A DNA stretch of 64,000 nt from Calliphora vicina. Its lineage: Eukaryota; Arthropoda; Insecta; Diptera; Calliphoridae. The notes under the pieces are model-generated. The model made no database searches, was not told where the DNA came from, and saw only the letters and a list, made by a program, of their open reading frames with translations. Positions 33,711 to 45,800 of the stretch are shown here, piece after piece. Location: assembly GCF_958450345.1 (NCBI RefSeq), contig NC_088781.1:117068431-117132430 (forward strand), given 5' to 3'. How positions within the stretch are numbered: position 1 is the stretch's first letter; every line of letters begins with the position of its first letter. The position numbers were made by a program, and so were the translations under genes.

Positions 33711-34775
33711 TAGGGTATTCATTACGAATAATTATTCGAACAATTTAAAAATGGCCATTTTCGAATAACGAACAATTCGAACAATTCTATGTAGAATAAT
33801 CGAATAAAAGGAATAAATGTTCATTATTTTTAAATTTATTAAATTGCTTAAAATTTTTCATAATTCCAAATTTAAATAAGTAATAATGACTCACAAAAAT
33901 TGTATTGTTTCTGAAATTCGACAAATAACTAAAGACAAAAGGTGAGTGTTCCGATAGCTCCTTCTATAAATATATAAATATTACTGCAAGAAGTTACAAT
34001 TCTTAAAACAAATCTTTAAAAAATTTTAACTTAGGACTTGAACCAATGAAAATAAAAGGTACGGAATAAAATATTTGTTATTTAGCTGGCGAAATATTAG
34101 AAGAATCGCAATTAATAATCAAAATTTTAACTTAGATTAAAGTGGAGTTGAATGTGATTTTGAAACGGTCGTCGAAAGTGATATTGAGGATGACATTTAT
34201 AATGACTACATTGAACTAGATGAAGGCCAAATTAGCCACGTTCACTGACAATGATATCAAAATTCAAACTTTGGACAGATTCCCTTTATTGTGTAATTCC
34301 CCAAGACCACTTTATTAAGCAAAGATTCGGCAACGTTGATAGAGCTTAATGTATAATACAATTTGTTATAAATAATTTAAAAATAGTAAAAGAATTAAAC
34401 TAAAGAATTAGTTACTCAATTTAAAACGAGTATATTGTATTAAGCATAGCTCCAAAACGTAAACTAAAGAGAGTTAATCTGATCAGAATATTTCTGTTGC
34501 AAATTTAATGATGGACTTTGTTTTCGAATGTTTTTTAACATTATCAATACTTGAATTGTTAACATTAACGTTAGTTTTTGTTTTTCTTTAACAATAAAAT
34601 ATTAAAAAGCCGACATCAAAACTTCATTCTTTACTTTTTTAAAAAAATTTAAATTATTCGAATAATTCGATTAATTTTCAACGTGTGATCGAATTATTCG
34701 AACAAGTTAAAATCTCTTATTCGAATCATTCGTTTTATTCGAACAAGAGAAAAATCGAATAATTCGAATACCCTA
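33711..34775. mobile_element. hAT-like element with perfect 8-bp TSD
   Basis: The 1065-bp element begins TAGGGTATTCATTACGAATA and ends ATCGAATAATTCGAATACCCTA (last five bases CCCTA). ATAGATAG stands on both sides (33703-33710 and 34776-34783). The ends are rich in TTCGAATAATTCG repeats. A short acidic coding-like stretch at 34150-34250 (ESDIEDDIYNDYIELDEGQI) may be a transposase relic. No intact gene remains. Confidence 0.9.
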
Positions 34776-34843
34776 ATAGATAGAGAATATGTTTTTATGA
34801 AGCATCTAGATTTTTATCTGTGAGTCTGATATATTGAGGAAAC

Positions 34844-35860
34844 TTAACTTTTCCCGACATTGATTTTGTTAGCAAAATTATATAGAATAAACTTAGCCTC
34901 AAGGCAGATGCGGTGGATTAATTCACCGAGATTAATGGGTTCAGTGCCGAACCAACCTGACGCACGAATGAACGAATCTATATTCCTGACATCCACAGTA
35001 GATAGATCCTTTTGGCCGTGCAGAAAATTACTACATATTGTCGCAGTCCGAGCCCCCGATAGAGCAGGGCAATGACAGAGGAGATGTTCAAACGTTTCCT
35101 CCTCGCGTTCATCATGGCAACTTCTACAGAAGTCATTGTATGGAGTGTTTAGTCCCCTAGAATGCGCAGCAATCAAGCAGTGCCCAGTAAGCACTGATAT
35201 CAGAGCTCGCAACGTAGTTCGTGATAGTCCCGTGAGGGATATTGACCTATAATGGTCAAGAATGGGCCATGTGAGCCTCAATATCAAGTTGTCAGGTTAG
35301 ACCATCTGCGCTGAGCAGACTCAAATTATTTACGCTGTATGAGTGATTTACAGCAGGATAGCGATAATAGGATAGACGTGAGAATCTTTTGGCCAATTCA
35401 TCCGCAATAGCATTGCCATGTACACCTGAGTGACCCGGCTCCCAGAATAAGTCCAGGTTAGATAATCTCGCCATCTCGTTAAGAGATACCCGGCATTCAT
35501 GTACCAATCTGGATGTCGAGTAGACACCAGATAGGGATTTGATAGCAGGTTTACTGTCATTACAGATTCGGATATTCACACCAAAAAACCTATAGTACTT
35601 CATCCAGTGTACCGCCCTTTTGATCGCTGAAATTTCAGCTTGAATTACACTACATTGATCCTGAAACACATCCCCTTCTGAAAATGGGGAATATAGAAAA
35701 CACCACCCATACCAACCGCAGACTTGGAGTTATCTATATAAATGACAAACGTGTCCCTAGACGAATGTAACTCACCCACCAACGATACAGAGAAGCGTAT
35801 GTCGATAAAGGTTAAGGGAGTGCAGTAATCAATGTTAACAGGGAGATAAGGTACACTTCA
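34844..35860 (-). pseudogene. Non-LTR retrotransposon remnant: RNase H domain and zinc tail
   Basis: On the minus strand the order is DTFVIYIDNSKSAVGMGGVF (about 35755), then IQAEISAIKRAVHWM, CNDSKPAIKSLSGVY and PGHSGVHGNAIADELAKRF. These hold the expected D, E, D, D of an RNase HI domain. After a frame break comes SVLTGHCLIAAHSRG and FCRSCHDEREEETFEHLLCH-CPAL, the Cys/His tail typical of jockey/LOA-type LINEs. Reverse transcriptase and endonuclease are missing. Relatives are at 7340-7745, 47240-47930 and 53015-53370. Confidence 0.85.
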
Positions 35861-36254
35861 CATTTTTCCCAAATATTCTCTGTTGATCAGAAATGTTTGG
35901 TATTGAAAAATGGAGAATTTCTGTCCAACCAAAACTAAATGTCCGTATAAAATTAACCAAATCGGGTGCCAATATTATATAGGTAGTCGATATAAGAGAA
36001 TCGGCACAGCAGAATACAACACTCCTACATGTAAATATCTAAATATGATCTTAAAAATGTTTCAAGTTCATTGGGATAAGGAAAACGCAATATCGCAGGA
36101 GTTGAGTTTTATACGGTTTAAGGAAAGTGAATGTTACAGATACTAGAGTTAGAACTCTACGAGTCAGTCCAATGATGACATGATAAAATAACTATGGCAC
36201 TGTGTATCTTTAAAATAAAATATTTTGAAATAAACCGGTCCAAAACTATTATTT

Positions 36255-37870
36255 GGTAACTCTAATGGATATTTTAGAAATAATATCGATTCCCTGTTTG
36301 AGTCATCGTTGGTTCGCCATTGGAACGTTATACATGGGCTCAGATAAAGCGATTTGTAACGCTGGCAAGGAGAAAACCTCAGATGTTTTAAGTGCTCTTG
36401 GTATATTTAAGGAATTGTTTATTTGAAATTGTGATCTTTCAAGCAGCATAACTTCTGGGATATTACTATCCTTAAATGGCGACTTAGGATATTTAAGGGT
36501 TTGTTTAATGAACATTGTATTCTTAGATACCACCAGTCCTCTTTGTGTAATTTCAACATAGTCTCCTTTGAGCACTTTGTCTAAGGTTTCTCCAATTTTT
36601 TTATCAATTCCAAAAAGATTTGTGGAGGTCATCAAAATAGGTATTTTTTGTGAGATGATTGCATCGTTGCAGTCAAATATCTTTTCGCCGATCCATTTCT
36701 TCAGGTTTGGAAACAGGAAATAGTCACTTGGGTCAAAGAGGGAGCATTTCATAGCCTAATTCATAGATTTTTCCCATGGAAACTGCACATGTGTGTTCCG
36801 TTTTGTACATCCGATTGTGAGCAAAAGCGGCAGCCATCTTGCGGAAAACTTTCTCATACCCAAGCGATCATTAACAATTGAAACCATGCCTATGGCTTCC
36901 ATAATCTCTCGCACTTTCAATATCCGATCGGTCAACACCATATCGTGTTTTTATACCTTCATGAGAAGGGTATATATAAGTTTGTCATTCCGTTTGTAAT
37001 TTCTACATTTTTCATTTCCGACCCTATAAAGTATATATATTCTGGATCCTTATAGATAGCGGAGTCGATTAAGCCATGTCCGTCTGTCTGTTGAAATCAA
37101 TTCTCTGAAGACCCCAGATAACTTAGGGATCCAAATCTTCAATAATTCTGTCAGACATGCTTTCGAGAAGTTTGCTATTTAAAATCAGCAAAATCGGTCC
37201 ACAAATGGCTGAGATATTAGGAAAAAACCAAGACAACCTCTATTTTTGACCTATATCTGGATTACTAAGACATTAATATAGACAATATGGATATCTAATG
37301 ATAGATATTTCAAAGACATTTGCAACGACGTATATAAGACCATAGTAAGTTGGACCTACAATGGGTCAAAATCGGAAAAAAAATTTTATCCCGAATTTTT
37401 TTTTCACACCAAAAAAAAAATTTTTAAAATTTAAATAAAAATCGAAAAAAAAATTTAAAAAAACAACTGCAAAAAAAAAATTAATTTTGTTTACCTAAAA
37501 ATATTTAAAATTTTGAAGTATAATTTGGTGAAGGGTATATAAGATTCGGCACAGCCGAATATAGCACTCTTACTTGTTTTTCAATTGTTTCGGTTGAAGA
37601 GACCTCAACTGGGCGTCCAGAACGTTCAGCATCTACAACTTTTATTTTGAAATTGATAATGCAGTTACCATAGTATTTATCAAGCTTAGCCTTGCTTTGA
37701 GTGAAGATTTTTTCCGCTAAAAATAATGCTTAATGAGCAGACGAAATTCTTTTTTTTTTCCAATTTCTGCTCAAGTCACGAGGTAGTCTCCTATCAATGG
37801 CTTTCAAACACAAACTAAATGACGCAGCTTGTTTAAATGTTTACAGGAGTCTACTGACAGATGCCTGTTG
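36255..37870 (-). pseudogene. Mariner-like transposase remnant interrupted by a family I repeat
   Basis: On the minus strand, from the N-terminal side: SGRPVEVSSTETIEK at about 37620-37570, the repeat (36952-37576), then HDMVLTDRILKVREIMEAIG, IVNDRLGMRKFSARWLP, and after a gap DPSDYFLFPNLKKWIGEKIF (36720-36660). These are the helix-turn-helix and C-terminal blocks of mariner transposases. The catalytic centre is deleted or scrambled. A second, uninterrupted relative is at 53690-54440. Confidence 0.85.
36952..37576 (+). repeat. Dispersed T-run repeat (family I), copy G, inside mariner
   Basis: It starts TATACCTTCATGAGAAGGG and ends ATTCGGC-aca-GCCGAAT, ATAGCACTCTTACTTG. T-runs of five lie on both sides (36948-36952 and 37577-37581), where the second mariner copy has a single T-run (54238-54243). 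Confidence 0.92.
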
Positions 37871-37874
37871 ACAG

Positions 37875-39880
37875 AAGCAGTATTGCCCTTTCAGTTAAGA
37901 GCAGGTAAATTGCGGACTTATTGAAATGATGTTTTTAATCTCTCACGATATGGGATTATGAGCTTGACTCGTGAACTCAACTAGTAGTGAACTAAAGGAT
38001 TAAAGGACTGCACAGTTTATTCGGGATAGAGCAATTACAGCATTTAATATATACATAGGTAATACAATCGAAATCTGCTAAACATCTGAGATATACCTAT
38101 GGATAACCAATATTAGTATTAGCTTAACTCCTAGATCATAGGGAGAATATGACCTCTACAAATTCAATTAGTATTCTATACACAGTTAATTTCGTGATCC
38201 TCCATTTAACCCAACTAGTCCCACTGTCAAATATCAACCATATCAACCTATTTCAGAGACAGTGACGTTGTTTAATTAATTACCATAGTCAAAATAAGCA
38301 TAAATTCAATGCGTAACGCCCCTGTTAATTGACTTTGCAACTGGTAATCCAGCTTGGCTCCAACTGCGAAGCAAAATTACGAGAAAAAAAAATCAAAAAA
38401 ATGTCTGGCTTATTTACCGAATCAGGCGCACAAATACAACAATAATAAAAATAACTACACAAACACATTTACATGGGAGCAAACACACACACACACCCAT
38501 GCATATAAATAATAAAATATATGAGTGAGTGAGAGTGTGTGTGTTTTAGGATGAGCTCATGGACACAAATAAGGAAGGAGTCTGTTACAAATGTTGAATG
38601 TACGATGAAGTACGAAGTGTGAGTGAATGACATTAGTAGCTTTTTCATCGTACTTGACATTTTGTGGTGAATTTCTGTCTAAAAGCCATCATCATTTCTA
38701 CCCAAAAATACAACAGTAATTCTTTAGCAGATGAATGTAAGTGAAACGTTGTAGCCTGACCTCTGCTGGCGAACAGAACTGAACAGAAAAAAAATATATA
38801 AAATGGAGAGAAGACGGTGATGATGAGTTTGTAAGTGCGGCAGGAAGTTTGATTTGTTGTAATCGTTTTGAATACAACAACGTGGGCTTGCTGGGAAAAA
38901 AAGAGGCGTTTTCCGGTTGGCTGAGTGAATGTATGTTGAAGCTGAAAAAAGGTCGTAAAGTTGTAAGGGTGCGATTTTTTTTGTAGCCAAAGTGGGTGGT
39001 AAGTAGATGTTGTCGCACAGGTCCTTTATATCTGAAACACACACACACATTCTTACATATATTCAATATTTTTGTGGCTTTTCGAAATTGTCGACTTTTT
39101 TGTTTATTTTTTCTTGATTTTTTTTTTTGGTGTTTGTTTCGCACTTTCTGGTAGTTGCTGCTGTTGTTGTTGGTGTAGCTCCTTGATATCCTTAAACTGA
39201 ACAGAACATGCTTTGAGTATCTTGTGGTTGTAGTGGTGTGTTAGCTTGTTACTTAAATGTGTGAGTGTGTGTCTGTGTATCTGGAGCGGTGGTTGTTGAT
39301 GAGAGGGGGTGATTGCTGAGGACCATCAAGAGTGTGGGTTTGGCTTTAGATTTTTTTTGTTATAGAATTTTATTTTTTTGTTGTTCTATATTTTGTTTTG
39401 CTGCTCTGCTGTCAAATAGTCGTTTAGCAGACAGCACAGCATCCTCACTATCGTCATCTCGTAAACTAGGATTTTGGCTCTGGCTGCTTCACTTTTATAA
39501 TTGGTGGTCTCTGTAGCTCTAAACAAATCGTAACGTTAACATCAAAAAACGGATAAAAGCTTTTTTTAACAAAGCAACTCTAAAATTTACTAAAATAAAG
39601 CAAAAATTTAACGGAAACGGTTAAAAAAATGTGCAAATGAAAAAAAAAGTTTCTTTGATTTATAAAAAAATTCCAAAAATTCTTATGAAATTATTGAAAT
39701 CAAAAAGAAAAAGCTAAAAATATTAAATTAAAATAATATACAAAATAAAATAATTTTTAAAAAAATAATTGTTAATAAGTGCTTGATTTAATTACACAAA
39801 AAGTGTTTTTAAGTGTAAAAATTGTTTAAATAACTAGTTCATCCTGGATACCCTAAGTTTTAAATATTTCCATCAGCGCA
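37875..39880. other. Upstream region of dsf with CA/GT microsatellites
   Basis: The stretch before the dsf start holds short CA/GT tracts (38485-38500, 38528-38545, 39036-39050) and is otherwise AT-rich. The transcription start and any untranslated exons cannot be placed by eye. Open frames here (for example minus strand 38698-39144) do not resemble known proteins. Confidence 0.4.
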
Positions 39881-39882
39881 AG

Positions 39883-42800
39883 ATGGGTACCGGAAGTGGT
39901 GTGTATTCAAATTCACCGACGGTTTATAGTAAATTTTTCTTTATATTTGTTTTATTAATTAAATAAATTTAAGATATTTTATAAGATTTTTAGCACAGAA
40001 ATTAAAAAGAATATTATAATACAATTTTTAATACATAGTATCTGCATGAATTTTTTCTTTATTATTTTATAATAACACAACAGTATTTTATCCAAAAATT
40101 CTACAGCCGACGGTATTTTCTTTTAACATAAATGCTGAATGTTTTTCTTCATTTTTAAGTTGAAATAAAAGAAATTAAATTTAAATTTGAAATACTTTGC
40201 ATTTTTAAATCAATTTTTTGCATCTAAGTACTACAAATTATATAATGATATTACATTGTTTTGCATTTGGATGAAGATAACCAGAGAAATTAGTGTTTCA
40301 TGTTCGGTAAAATGTTAGACAACCTCCAACAATTTTAATAATTTTCATGTGTTTTTTGTTACTTTGGATAAATTCATTGCGGAGAACACCATGAACTTTT
40401 TCACTCATTAATTTTTCAGAACTCTGTGGAAAATGGTAAGAATCGGTCCATGATTTCTCCTATCCCTCATACACATTTTTTCACGGAATATGGCTTTATG
40501 GTACTTAAAGCAAAAAGGAATCGATGTACCATATTTTGTTTCAGATCGGTCCATATTTGACCATACTCTCATATAAAGTCCTCTTCCGAAAATCACCTAA
40601 ATATGTACGCAAAAATCACTTAATAATATCAGGTAAAAGTTTGAATAAATAATTCTCAAATATATGCAAACTGCTGTACCGAATTTTTCAATTATGAAGA
40701 TCGGCCCATAATTGATCATAGGTCCTATATAAGGACCACATACGAAAAATACATTAACCTTTATAAATACCTAACAAATATTGATATCAAACCAACATTA
40801 TAAACATATCAGTAATTTATATCCAAAAATTATACTACTATATTTTATGAATATCTGTCTATAGCTCCCATACAAAGTCTACTTCCGAAAATCACTTAAA
40901 TACTCATAAATGTCTTATAAATACTTCCATCAGATCAGCACAATTGATCATCTATATATGGATGTGTCAAAAGCTAAAAGACCTAACTCCACTTTTCGAA
41001 AATTTCTCAATTTTGTTATATTACTATGTAATTAGTTGTGAACTCTTTCAAAATTATTTTGTTCGTTTATTATTTAAATATTTCCATTAAAAAATATGAA
41101 AAATCGGTATAGGGTTTGAACCTTATTTAGCTTTTGAAATTTTGAATCAAATTTGGTACATATTACTTTTTCTACCCATGGACCAAGCCTATTGAAACTG
41201 GCTGAAATCGGTCCATTATTTCACCTAGCCCCCATACAAATGTCCCCTCGAAATTGGACTTTATCGGTCATAAATGTTTAATTTATCTATGTATCTACAC
41301 AAAATTCGCTCCAAATAAGTTTTATATATACAAAATTCATGCCACCAAATTTTGTTACGATCGGTCCATAATTAGTCATAGCTCCCATATAGACCCGCTT
41401 CCGAAAATCACTTTAACGTGCATAAATCGCTTAAAAATGTTGGTATACACACAAAATTCAACATAGTTGACTTTAATATAGACATAAATCTCACGACCTA
41501 ATTTCATGGTGATCGGTCCATAATTGGTCATAGCCCCCATATAAGGCCCACTTCCGAAAATCACTCAAAAATTTAAATTATTGAAATTTTAAAAGAAAAA
41601 TATTTTTACTCATTTACTTGGTGTAGGGTATTATATGGTCGGGCTTGACCGACCATACTTCCTTACTTGTTTTTTTTAAATTTTCTAATATTTTAACCAA
41701 CACAAAATATTTTTTGTCCTGATGATGAGATATTGATCTTAAAAATTGATGGATTCTTGTTTAACACATAAAATTTTGTGAAAATGAGCGAATTCACTTC
41801 ATTGCGAATAAATTCGAAGAGAATCCATTGATTTTTATGATCATATCTCATTTTGATCCTATTACATGTGGCTTTGTGATAACGCAATAAATCTTAAAAA
41901 ATTCTGCCGTTTTCGATTTTTCATGATTTCTTAAAACAAAAAAAAATTGCTATTTTCATATAAAAAAATATATTGTTTGCTTCAATTTGATGTAATAACT
42001 CCGAAACTACTGAGCCGATTGAAAAGCAATATATACAGTAGCCCAATAAAGTCTACATACAGGAATTCAAATTAAATTTCTTTCGTAGAAAGCTGTATTT
42101 GTAAGTTAAAAGTAATAAAATATATTTGTTAAAAAAATAAATTCACACTAAAAAAAATTAAAACAACATCACTTAAGTCGGGTGTAGCAACATTTCCTAT
42201 CACGTCCAAAATGTCACCGTTATTAGAATTTTTGATTCTGAGTCAAATAACGACATTTTTTTTGGGTTTTTTGGGTTTTAATGTTCAAAATATTACGAAA
42301 CTTAATAGCCCCGCCCAACCAAAAGTAGGCGTGATCGAGAATAAATTTTGCTCTATTTCACTCAGAATCAATAACTAAAATAACGGCGAACTTTTGGGCG
42401 TTATTTGAATTTTTTTTTGCTAAAATCGACATAAGACATGTAATATTATATATCTCATAAAAAAAACTAAAAAAAAACTGCTTTAAATTAAAGTAACATA
42501 ATAATTTTTCCTGTATATAGACTTTCTTGGGCTACTGTATGTGAAAATTTGTACGTAGTATGAGGAAAATGTTTTCAAAATTCATTCAATAGAAAGAAGA
42601 ATATTAACTACTCAATTTTATGTATGTATATCAAACAAAAAACTAAAATTTTGTGAAAATGAGCGAATCCATTTAATTGTGAATAAATAAATTCGAAAAA
42701 AAATCAATCGATTTTTATGACCGATATCTCATTTTGTAACTATTATATGTGGCTTTGCGATAAAGCAATAAACCTAAACCATTTCTGCCGTTTTCGATTT

Positions 42801-45800
42801 TTCATGAGTTTTTAAAACAGAAAAATTTGCTATTTCAACGTAAAAAATATATTTTTTGCTTCAATTTGTTATTATAACTCCGAAACTAATGCGCCAATTG
42901 AAACGCAATATATAAAAGGATTAAATTTTATATAAATCTCAACTTTCATATTTTTATTTTAATAACATCGAACTAAACCTTTTTGCATTATCATTAATTA
43001 TGTGGAGAAACGTCTAACAAAATTTATAATTTTACTTACAAATTTTTTAAAAAAAATCTATCCATAGAATTGAAAAATTTTACCATTTTTGGATTTTAGC
43101 CATGATACATCAAATCTATATAGTGGTTAGTAAAGCTTTTTTTTCTGTTGACCTGTGTAATTGGTAATAGCTCCCATATAAGGTCCTCTTCCGAAAAACA
43201 CATTAACCTCTATAAATATTTTAAATATATCGATATCGAAATAAAATTATACACAGTGAATTTGGCGAATATCGGGCCATATGTGACCATTTCCGAAAAT
43301 CTCTATAACACCCATAAAACTCTTCTAAATAACGTAATTGATGAGAAATTCTCGCTATATTTAGGTGGAGGAGACTTAAGATTCGGCACAGCCGAATATA
43401 ATTTTCAAATCTATTTTGTTATAGACAGATTTTTTTAATATTTAAGCCCAATATAAGGTCTATGACAAATGGTGGTGTACTCAAAAAAAAAAAATGTTCC
43501 GACATCGATTTGTGTTAATCCTTATTGTATGTGTATAATTTTATATGAAGAGAGTTTTCATAAAGAAATCAATCTTTCTACCAATAATGTACCCATCGCC
43601 ATGAAATACATTTGAAAATTGTTTTTGGATACCAACATTTTTAAGAGTTTTATGCTCGTTGCAGTCATTTTCGGAAGCAGCCCTTGTATGGGAGCTTTGA
43701 CCAATTACGAACAAATCGCCATGAAATTAGGTTGCGTGATTTCTTTCGATATGAAACCTCTTTCTGTTAAATTTATTTTGAATACCATCATTTTTAAGAG
43801 TTCTATGCTCGTTAAATTAATTTTCGAAAGTTGGCCTTATATGGGAGCTATGTTTAATCAAGGACCGATCGCGATGCAATTAGGTCGCGCGATTTACCTC
43901 TATATGAACTTTTTTTCTATTTCGGATACCAAAATTTTATATGATATTTATATTTGTTGAAGTGATTTTCGGAAGTGTGTCTTAATTATGGACCGATCAG
44001 TATAAAATTAGATGGCATGACTACCGTATATATAAAACTATTTTGGAGCGAAATTTGTAGATGCCTATATAAATTAAACATTTATGACCGATAAAGTCTT
44101 ATTTCTGGAGAACATTCGTATGGGGGATATAATGAATTAATGGACAAATTTCAGCCAGTTTCCCAGAAAAATTTGAGCGAAATATCTTCAAAATTGCGAC
44201 TGTTTTTGCGCACAAGTTTTACATGAACAGCCATCCAGATAGTCTGACGGACATCGTTTAATTGACTCAGAAAGTGATTCTGAGTCGAACGGTAAACTTT
44301 AAGGTGGCTGTTAGACTAATATTTTTGGGCGTTGCAAATACCAGCACAAACGCTTAATACCCTCCAAACTATATAATTACAATTCGTTACATGAATGATT
44401 CAAACATTTATTCAACATTATTTTACAGCTCTGGTCGCACCAAATACTGAACTCCTCTTATATTAAGAAATTTACTCGGATCCAAACTCTTAAATTGTTT
44501 CACACGTTCGAACTGATTGTCAAGGATTTCGAAATGTACTGATCGACAGTAATGTAATCTAGAAAGACTGAAACCAATATTTAGTATTTAAATCAAGATT
44601 TAAAAGACATTATACAAAGTTAAATATAAAAATAACATTGAAATTACTGTTTATGTTTTCAATTTCCCATGAGAATTTTATTTAAATTCATGAACCCAAC
44701 CCCTGAGAACTATTTTAGAATTTAAATTCAGATTTCTTAAATAAACAATAACTATTATTTTAAAATTTATAATTTTTAAAAAAATATGCTAGCTTGACAT
44801 GCAAAATAGTCATAAAAATAACAAATCACACAATTTCACAACAAGAAAGAAAAACAAAAACACAATTTAAATCGAAAACGAAATAGTTTACTTTTCAAAA
44901 GAACAACAAAGACACAAAGAAAACTTTTTAAAAATCACAAAACCACAAAGGGAATAATGATGAAGACAAAAAGGAAAAAGCCACTTGAATAATGACTGCA
45001 TTAGATATTGGCAAACCAGTTAACATAAGCAAGCGAAGGACCAACACACACACAGAAAAAAAGGACACTCACCACACCACCATCACCCCTTTTCACCCAA
45101 ACACTCTCAACAAAGTGGAAGCAACAAATAAAACAAAATTCTAACACCTCAGTGTATAATTGGGAACACACGACTCTTAACAAGGGTGCAAACATTTGCC
45201 AGCACGCGTCATTGAGCTATAGAAGGGATCAGTGAGGAAAAACAAAGACAATATGTCAATTGTCATTGTTTATATTCGGACATAAGATTTTGCCGGTTTG
45301 CGTGGTTCCAGTGTTTTGACAAGTGTCTCTTCCTGGTTGAATGTTTAAAAAGGAATTAAGTTTTTAAAATGTTTTACGTGCTTGCAAAATTGTCAAGGAT
45401 TAGCAAAGCAAAGCAAAAAAAAAGGATGCTAAAATGGCGACAAAAGGAAGTAGCAAAATATGACGTCAGTTTTAGGTGGAAAAGGGGTTTTTTGCATGTT
45501 TTAGTTTTATTGTATTAAACATATTAGACAAAGGTTTAGAGAACTTTTGTAATATTTTAAAATATTTTTATAAATTTTTGGTTTACAAATGAGTCTTATT
45601 TAACTTTTTGCTTGTTTTCTTTTGCTATTGTAGGTGATCGCCTTTTGGATATACCTTGCAAAGTGTGCGGTGATCGCAGTTCGGGTAAACATTATGGCAT
45701 TTACAGTTGTGATGGTAAGTAGTATTCAAAAAATAATTAATTTTGCGTAGTGTTATTCAGACAGTATATATATTTTTAAAAGCCAATAAAAAAATATTAT

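Noticed and set aside
38698..39144. 148-codon minus-strand frame upstream of dsf
   Set aside because: Low-complexity composition over simple repeats; no exon borders, no homology seen.
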